This document shows, piece after piece, positions 59,612-64,000 of a stretch of 64,000 bases of DNA. The notes under the pieces are model-generated. The model ran no database searches. It saw only the letters and a program-made list of their open reading frames with translations, and had not been told where the DNA came from. The position numbers and the translations under genes were made by a program. Position 1 is the stretch's first letter, and every line of letters begins with the position of its first letter. This stretch comes from Myxococcota bacterium (GTDB lineage: Bacteria > Myxococcota_A > UBA9160 > UBA4427): contig JAWKRT010000001.1 of the NCBI GenBank assembly GCA_041389495.1, positions 1,488,001-1,552,000 of the forward strand. The letters run 5' to 3'.

Positions 59612-61164
59612 GCGGTCGACTCCTCCTGCGGAGGTGCGGGGAAGCGCACCTCGAAACGCGCTCCGCCGTCGCGCGCGACGACGAGCTCGCCTCCGATCTG
59701 GTGCGCGAGCGTCGCGACGAGGCGGAGGCCGAGCGTCGGCGGGCTCGCGACGTCGACCTCGGCGGGCAGGCCGACCCCGTCGTCCGCGACCGCGAGCACG
59801 AGCGTGTGCGCGTCGTGGCGGGCGAGGCGCACGGAGATGGTGCCCGCGCGCCCGTCCGCGAACGCGTGCTCGAACGCGTTGCTCACGAGCTCGTTCACGA
59901 TCAGCCCGCACGGGATCGCCCGGTCGACGTCGAGCGGGACGTCCTCGGCGCGGACCTCCACGCGGATGCGCGCATCGGACACGCCGTGCTGGCGGGCGAG
60001 CGCGCGCGCGACGTCCCGCACGTACGAGGCTGCGTCGAGCTCGGCGAGGTCGGGCGACAGGTAGAGCTTCTCGTGGAGCAGCGCGATCGCGCGCACGCGG
60101 CTCTCCGTCTCGGCGAGCGCGCTCTCGGCCTCCGGCGAGTGATGGATCTGCAGCCGCAGCAGGCTGGTCAGGACCTGCAGGTTGTTCTTCACGCGGTGGT
60201 GCACCTCGCGGAGCAGGATCTCCTTCTCGCGCAGCGATGCCGCGATGCGCTCCTCCGCGCGCTTGCGCTCCGTGATGTCGACGATCGAGCCGAGCACGAA
60301 CGCGCCCTCCGGCGTCGCGAGCGGGCTCAGGCCGATCTCGACGGGCACCTCGTCGCCGTCGGCACGCAGCGCGTAGAGGTCGCGGCCCGCGCCCATCGCG
60401 CGCGTCGACGGGGCGGCGGCGAAGCGCGCGCGGTGGGCGCGGTGGGCCCCGCGCAGGCGTTCCGGCAGGAGCGACTCGATGGGTCGATCGACGAGCGCGC
60501 CGCGCGCGTAGCCGAAGATCTGCTCGGCGGCGCGGTTCGCGAACGCGATGGCGCCGTCGGCCCGCACCATCACCGTGCCGTTCGGGAGCGCTTCGAGCGC
60601 GAGGCGAAGCTGGCTCTCCGCGCGCTCGCGATCGGCGATCTCACGGTGGAGCGCGGCATTCGCGTCGCCGAGCGCGCGCGTGCGCTCGACGACGCGCTCC
60701 TCGAGCTCGCCCCGCGCGCGGCGCAGGTCGCGCTCGGCGCGCTCGCGCTCGGCGATCTCGCGGCGCAGGTCGGCGTTCGCGCGCTCGAGCGCGTCGGGGC
60801 TCGGGATCGCGAGCAGCCGCGGGAGGGCCGGCCAGACGAGCGCGGCCGTCGCGAGCGAGGCACCCGCGGTCGCGGCCTTCACGAGCCCCGCGGCGAGGTA
60901 GTCGCCGTGCCAGACCGTCCAGATCGCGAACACGTGCGTCGTGCCGCAGAGGAAGATGAACGCGGCGAACATCCAGAAGAGCCGGCTGAAGAAGAGGTGG
61001 CGGCGTGCGCGCGCGAGCGCGACGAGCGCGACGGGGATCGCGTAGTAGGCGGCTGCGACGATGGCGTCGGATCCGACGTTGAGCCAGAGGATGTCCGGGC
61101 GCCACAGGTAGCAGTGGCCGTGCGGAAGGAAGGGCGACCCGAACAGCGCGTTCCACGGATCCAT
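59596..61164 (-). CDS. Ethylene-receptor-like membrane histidine kinase (ETR1_N-PAS-HisKA_2-HATPase)
   Basis: A 522-residue kinase. The first ~120 residues are three membrane helices that match the plant ETR1 ethylene-binding domain: Asp33 and Tyr40 (SDAIVAAAYYAIP), Pro44, then Ile70, Cys73 and His77 (FIFLCGTTHVFAIWT). Spacing equals ETR1 Asp25/Tyr32/Pro36/Ile62/Cys65/His69 exactly, so the copper site looks complete. A coiled-coil, a PAS domain (ending SIVDITERKRAEE), HisKA_2 (LREVHHRVKNNLQVLTSLL) and an ATPase domain (GLIVNELVSNAFEHAF) follow. The ATG at 61164 sits at the natural domain start; the frame further upstream is basic and non-coding. It overlaps the downstream hybrid kinase by 16 bp. 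Confidence 0.9.
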   Translation of the reverse strand: MDPWNALFGSPFLPHGHCYLWRPDILWLNVGSDAIVAAAYYAIPVALVALARARRHLFFSRLFWMFAAFIFLCGTTHVFAIWTVWHGDYLAAGLVKAATAGASLATAALVWPALPRLLAIPSPDALERANADLRREIAERERAERDLRRARGELEERVVERTRALGDANAALHREIADRERAESQLRLALEALPNGTVMVRADGAIAFANRAAEQIFGYARGALVDRPIESLLPERLRGAHRAHRARFAAAPSTRAMGAGRDLYALRADGDEVPVEIGLSPLATPEGAFVLGSIVDITERKRAEERIAASLREKEILLREVHHRVKNNLQVLTSLLRLQIHHSPEAESALAETESRVRAIALLHEKLYLSPDLAELDAASYVRDVARALARQHGVSDARIRVEVRAEDVPLDVDRAIPCGLIVNELVSNAFEHAFADGRAGTISVRLARHDAHTLVLAVADDGVGLPAEVDVASPPTLGLRLVATLAHQIGGELVVARDGGARFEVRFPAPPQEESTACRTS

Positions 61165-61353
61165 CCGGGCCTCCGTCTCCGGTGGCACGCCGCCGGCGGC
61201 ACGTTCGCGGACGGTCGCCGCGGCGGGCGCGCCGCGCCTCGTGGAGACGCGACGCCGACGCGCCGACGCGCGGCGAGCGTAGCAACGGCAGCGCGCCGCA
61301 CAGCGACGCGAGATCACCGCGTGTCCTAGGTGGATGCCCGTGGCCCGTGCTGA

Positions 61354-61375
61354 AGCAGACGGCTGCGCGTCTGCT
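61354..61375. repeat. Perfect hairpin in the intergenic region upstream of the ethylene-receptor-like gene
   Basis: AGCAGACG and CGTCTGCT form an 8 bp perfect stem with a 6-base loop. It lies 25 bp past the stop of the leftward PEP-CTERM fusion gene and could terminate it, though no T-rich run follows. It could also be an operator for the kinase gene. Confidence 0.4.
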
Positions 61376-61400
61376 CGTTAGGCGACGCAGCCGGGCGGGG

Positions 61401-61919
61401 CTACGGCCCGGGCGTGCCCTCGAGCCGCACGCGCTGCGCGACCTTCAGGAGCGGTCGGCCGAGCGGTCCCGGTCGGAACGCGTACTGCGTGCGACTCGTG
61501 ATGCGGAGCCGACCCGAGCGCGACAGCACGATCGCGTCGGGTGCCTGCTGGATGGACGTGACCGCGACGGCGAAGCCCGCGGCCGCGCTCACGTCGGCTT
61601 CGATCGCCGTCACCTGGTCGAGCGCGGTCACGCCGATCGGCGGGTCGTCGAGCAGGGTGAGCCGCGTGCCCTCCTGGACCCATGCGCCCGTCGAGGTCTC
61701 GCCGTCGACGGTCATCGAGTAGGTCCGGTCGTCGAAGAGCGCGAGCTGGCCGGCGACGGCGAAGGTCTCGCGCGTTCCGCCGCCGGAGACCTGCACGGTT
61801 CCGAAGAGATCGAAGGTGCGATCGGCCGAGGCGGGCGAGGCGAGCGCGGCGATCAGGCCGGCGACGACGGCGACGCCGGCGACGCGGTGCGCGACGTGCG
61901 AAGAGCGGGCGCGGTGCAT
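61401..61919 (-). CDS. Exported protein encoded by the 3' half of the PEP-CTERM fusion frame (independent start)
   Basis: The ATG at 61919 has its own excellent ribosome site (GGAGG, 5 bp spacing) and a signal peptide (VAGVAVVAGLIAALASPASA), so this 172-residue protein is very likely made by itself. The mature part is a small beta-sandwich: RTFDLFGTVQVSGGGTRETFAVAGQLALFDDRTYSM and LFDD-like repeats, ending in a basic strand. It has no PEP-CTERM tail. Function unknown. It is in frame with, and nested in, the 61401-62753 frame. Confidence 0.7.
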   Translation of the reverse strand: MHRARSSHVAHRVAGVAVVAGLIAALASPASADRTFDLFGTVQVSGGGTRETFAVAGQLALFDDRTYSMTVDGETSTGAWVQEGTRLTLLDDPPIGVTALDQVTAIEADVSAAAGFAVAVTSIQQAPDAIVLSRSGRLRITSRTQYAFRPGPLGRPLLKVAQRVRLEGTPGP

Positions 61920-62753
61920 GGGGCCTCCGGAGGGCTGCAACCCAACCCCGCGGCGCGCCCGATGGGTGGAGCTTCGTCGCCGCGCGACCGCGAGGGCGGC
62001 GACGCCGGTGAGTGCGAGCACGCCCGTTCCCGGCTCGGGGATCGGAGGCGGTGTCTGCCCGAAGCGCACGGAGTCGAGCCCGACGTTGTCCTGGATCGCG
62101 CTCGCGAGGTTCGAGAGATCGATGCGAATCCGGATGTCGGGCCCCGAGAGCGGCGTCGCGAACGCGAACGAGGTGTGCGCGGGGCCGTTCGCATCCCCCT
62201 CGACGAGCACGTCGGTCGCCGAGAAGAGCGTCGCGGTGCCGGAGAGGACGTCGACGCCCGCGATCGTGTAGTCGAGGTTGGCGAAGCCGGCGAGGTCGAA
62301 GCCGTAGAGGTCGACGGCGAAGCCCGGTGCCGCCGTCAGCACGATGTCGAGCTGCGGCGCGCCGCCGGTTCCCGGTCCCTCCGCGAACACGACGTTGACG
62401 AGGTCGCCGTAGCCGGCCTGCCAGAGATTCACGCGCGGGTCCGTGGGCGATCCGGCCGCCGAGTAGATGTCGACGACGACGTCGGGCGTGAAGCCCTCGC
62501 CCGCCTCGCCGTAGGTGAAGACGCCGCCGGGCACGGCCATCGAGGCGCCCGTGACGTTGTCCCCGTAGTCGGACGGGAGGAGGCCGCCGCTCGACGTCGG
62601 CGAGACGGTCGACTGCGAGATGCGGTCGCGCTCCTGGTCGAAGAGCAGGATGGTCGCGCGTGCCGGCGCGGCCGCCCCGAGTGCGGCGAGTGCGGCGAGT
62701 GCTGTCGATGCGATCGCCGCGGCGTGCGGACCGCGCGCGCGGGCTCTGGTCAT
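61401..62753 (-). CDS. PEP-CTERM protein fused in frame to a second exported protein
   Basis: A 450-residue open frame that looks like two genes without a stop between them. Residues 1-~265 are a PEP-CTERM protein: signal peptide (ALAALAALGAAAPARA), beta-rich body, and a tail PPIPEPGTGVLALTGVAALAVARRR. A normal gene would stop here; instead the frame runs on through THRARRGVGLQPSGGP into a second protein with its own signal peptide. A protein made in full would carry an internal exosortase signal. A lost stop codon or a base error are possible causes. The ATG at 62753 follows GAGGAGA. Divergent from rimO. Confidence 0.75.
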   Translation of the reverse strand: MTRARARGPHAAAIASTALAALAALGAAAPARATILLFDQERDRISQSTVSPTSSGGLLPSDYGDNVTGASMAVPGGVFTYGEAGEGFTPDVVVDIYSAAGSPTDPRVNLWQAGYGDLVNVVFAEGPGTGGAPQLDIVLTAAPGFAVDLYGFDLAGFANLDYTIAGVDVLSGTATLFSATDVLVEGDANGPAHTSFAFATPLSGPDIRIRIDLSNLASAIQDNVGLDSVRFGQTPPPIPEPGTGVLALTGVAALAVARRRSSTHRARRGVGLQPSGGPMHRARSSHVAHRVAGVAVVAGLIAALASPASADRTFDLFGTVQVSGGGTRETFAVAGQLALFDDRTYSMTVDGETSTGAWVQEGTRLTLLDDPPIGVTALDQVTAIEADVSAAAGFAVAVTSIQQAPDAIVLSRSGRLRITSRTQYAFRPGPLGRPLLKVAQRVRLEGTPGP

Positions 62754-62898
62754 GCGGCGTCTCCTCGCGGGCGGCGCGGCGCGCGCGCCCACGAGGGAGT
62801 GGCGTCGGCGGGGACGCGCGTGGCACGCGCCGGGCGGCGCGCCGGGCGCGCCGGGCGCGGCCGCGGCGCGCGCGCACGCGGGCTACCGTTCGCGCCCC

Positions 62899-64000
62899 AT
62901 GTCACCCCGCGCCACGTCGCCTCGTTCCTCCGCGCGCACCTCCGCACCGGCGGCCGCGCGCGTCGCGTTCGCGAGCCTCGGCTGCCCCAAGGCGCTCGTC
63001 GATTCCGAGCGCATCCTCACGCGCCTGCGCGCCGAGGGCTACGAGATCGCGCCCACGTACGAGGGCGCGGACGTCGTCGTCGTGAACACGTGCGGCTTCC
63101 TCGACAGCGCGCGCGCCGAGTCGCTCGAGGCGATCGGCGAGGCGCTGGCCGAGAACGGGCGCGTCGTCGTCACGGGCTGCCTCGGCGTCGATCGCGAGAC
63201 GATCCGCGCCGCCCACCCGAACGTCCTCGCGATCACGGGCCCGCAGCAGACGGACGCCGTGCTCGACGCCGTGCACGACGCCGTGCCGCCGCCGCACGCG
63301 GCGTTCCTCGATCTCGCACCCGGTCGCGGCGTGCGCCTCACGCCGCCGCACTATGCCTATCTGAAGGTCTCGGAAGGCTGCAACCACCGCTGCTCGTTCT
63401 GCATCATCCCGCAGCTGCGCGGGCGCCTCGCGAGCCGCCCGCTCGGCGACGTGATGCGCGAGGCCGAGGCGCTCCTCGAGGGCGGCGTGCAGGAGCTGCT
63501 CGTGATCTCGCAGGACACGAGCGCCTACGGGCTCGATCTCGGCTACGCCTCGAGCGAGTGGCGCGGCGTCGCGCGCCCGGCGCGCTTCCTCGAGCTCGCG
63601 CGCGCGCTCGCCGAGCTCGGCGACCAGGGGCTCTGGGTGCGCCTCCACTACGTCTACCCGTATCCGCACGTCGACGAGGTCGTCGCGCTGATGGCCGAGG
63701 GCCGTCTGCTCCCGTACCTCGACGTCCCGTTCCAGCACGCGAGCCCGCGCATCCTGGAAGCGATGAAGCGCCCGGCGCACGACGCGAAGACGCTCGCGCG
63801 CATCCGCGCCTGGCGCGCGGAGTGCCCGGACCTCGTGCTGCGCTCGACCTTCATCGTGGGCTTCCCGGGCGAGACCGAGGACGACTTCGCCCACCTCCTC
63901 GACTGGCTCGGCGAGGCGCGGCTCGATCGCGTGGGCTGCTTCCGGTACGAGCCCGTGCAGGGCGCCGCGGCGAACGCGCTCGGCGACCCGGTTCCCGACG
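62899..64000 (+). CDS. rimO: Ribosomal protein S12 methylthiotransferase RimO (cut by right edge)
   Basis: The first 367 codons of a radical-SAM enzyme that adds a methylthio group to an Asp of ribosomal protein S12. The N-terminal MTTase domain has VAFASLGCPKALVDSERI, VVVNTCGFLDSA and VVTGCLGVD, giving the three Cys of the auxiliary cluster. The radical-SAM triad is GCNHRCSFCIIPQLRGRL (CxxxCxxC). DLRSTFIVGFPGETEDDF-like sequence and HYVYPYPHVDE further support RimO over MiaB. The frame is open to the window end; about 100 residues including the TRAM domain are missing. ATG 62899 is used; no strong ribosome site is seen. Confidence 0.93.
   Translation, partial: MSPRATSPRSSARTSAPAAARVAFASLGCPKALVDSERILTRLRAEGYEIAPTYEGADVVVVNTCGFLDSARAESLEAIGEALAENGRVVVTGCLGVDRETIRAAHPNVLAITGPQQTDAVLDAVHDAVPPPHAAFLDLAPGRGVRLTPPHYAYLKVSEGCNHRCSFCIIPQLRGRLASRPLGDVMREAEALLEGGVQELLVISQDTSAYGLDLGYASSEWRGVARPARFLELARALAELGDQGLWVRLHYVYPYPHVDEVVALMAEGRLLPYLDVPFQHASPRILEAMKRPAHDAKTLARIRAWRAECPDLVLRSTFIVGFPGETEDDFAHLLDWLGEARLDRVGCFRYEPVQGAAANALGDPVPD

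Noticed and set aside
61354..61375. Strong intrinsic terminator after the PEP-CTERM fusion gene
   Set aside because: The stem is perfect but short and no T-run follows on either strand, so I list it only as a hairpin of unclear role.
62754..62898. Sigma-54 promoter upstream of rimO (TGGCACGCGCCGGGC)
   Set aside because: A TGGCAC is present on the plus strand, but there is no TTGC-like -12 element at the right spacing, and rimO is a housekeeping gene.

Overview
This is a very G+C-rich window with tightly packed genes and third codon positions that are almost all G or C. The organism is Gram-negative: there is a two-partner secretion pair, several lipoproteins, SrkA-type kinase, MBOAT/SGNH polysaccharide acetylation genes and several PEP-CTERM proteins. 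Taken together with ETF, an ethylmalonyl-CoA-mutase-type B12 enzyme, a ferritin-like diiron protein and dockerin/cohesin-like proteins, this suggests a myxobacterial or other former 'Deltaproteobacteria' lineage. That placement is an inference; no rRNA or marker set is present. No tRNA, rRNA, CRISPR array, prophage or insertion sequence was seen.

Layout. 1-2.5 kb: the start of an ArnT-like glycosyltransferase (cut by the left edge), an unknown protein coupled to a GT2 glycosyltransferase, YciH and a CoA-binding protein. 2.5-6.2 kb: a catalytic/non-catalytic M16 peptidase pair and a DUF1203 protein. 6.2-15.5 kb: a TpsB/TpsA system with a roughly 2,400-residue exoprotein. 15.5-20.5 kb: a TetR regulator with two perfect palindromic operators, a ferritin-like diiron protein, a WYL regulator, and a di-haem cytochrome c peroxidase-like protein behind a Fur-like box. 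20.5-26.3 kb (minus strand): patatin, EF-P, ETF alpha and beta, MBL hydrolase, Rieske protein and an inactive-looking alpha/beta hydrolase. 26.4-29.3 kb: a coupled SDR, degenerate phosphodiesterase-like lipoprotein and DUF1232 protein. 29.3-32 kb: thioesterase, glyoxalase II, a RecB-like nuclease and a Nudix hydrolase. 32-38.5 kb: CysE, CcmH-like protein and PduO-type adenosyltransferase facing a MeaB/ethylmalonyl-CoA mutase operon, then SrkA.

38.5-43 kb is a surface-protein block: a cohesin-like protein coupled to a dockerin-bearing metalloprotease-like protein, then two PEP-CTERM proteins with sigma-54-like promoters. 43-47 kb: a degenerate sulfatase-like lipoprotein, a VOC protein, NadA and a secreted Cys/Gly-rich protein. 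47-51.2 kb: an operon of lipoprotein, membrane protein, GspG-like pseudopilin and variant HD-GYP sensor. 51.3-55.5 kb: a polysaccharide O-acetylation operon ending in EpmC, the EF-P hydroxylase. 55.7-57.6 kb: a DUF1993 protein and two small lipoprotein genes. 57.6-61.2 kb: an overlapping two-kinase signalling pair whose first member has an ethylene-receptor-like sensor domain with all key copper/ethylene-site residues. 61.4-62.8 kb: a PEP-CTERM gene fused in frame to a second secreted-protein gene. 62.9 kb to the right edge: the first part of rimO.

The most noteworthy items are the ethylene-receptor-like kinase pair, the dockerin/cohesin pair, the sigma-54 promoter signals at PEP-CTERM/dockerin genes, the stop-less PEP-CTERM fusion, the TetR and Fur-like operators, and three hydrolase-fold proteins that have lost catalytic residues.
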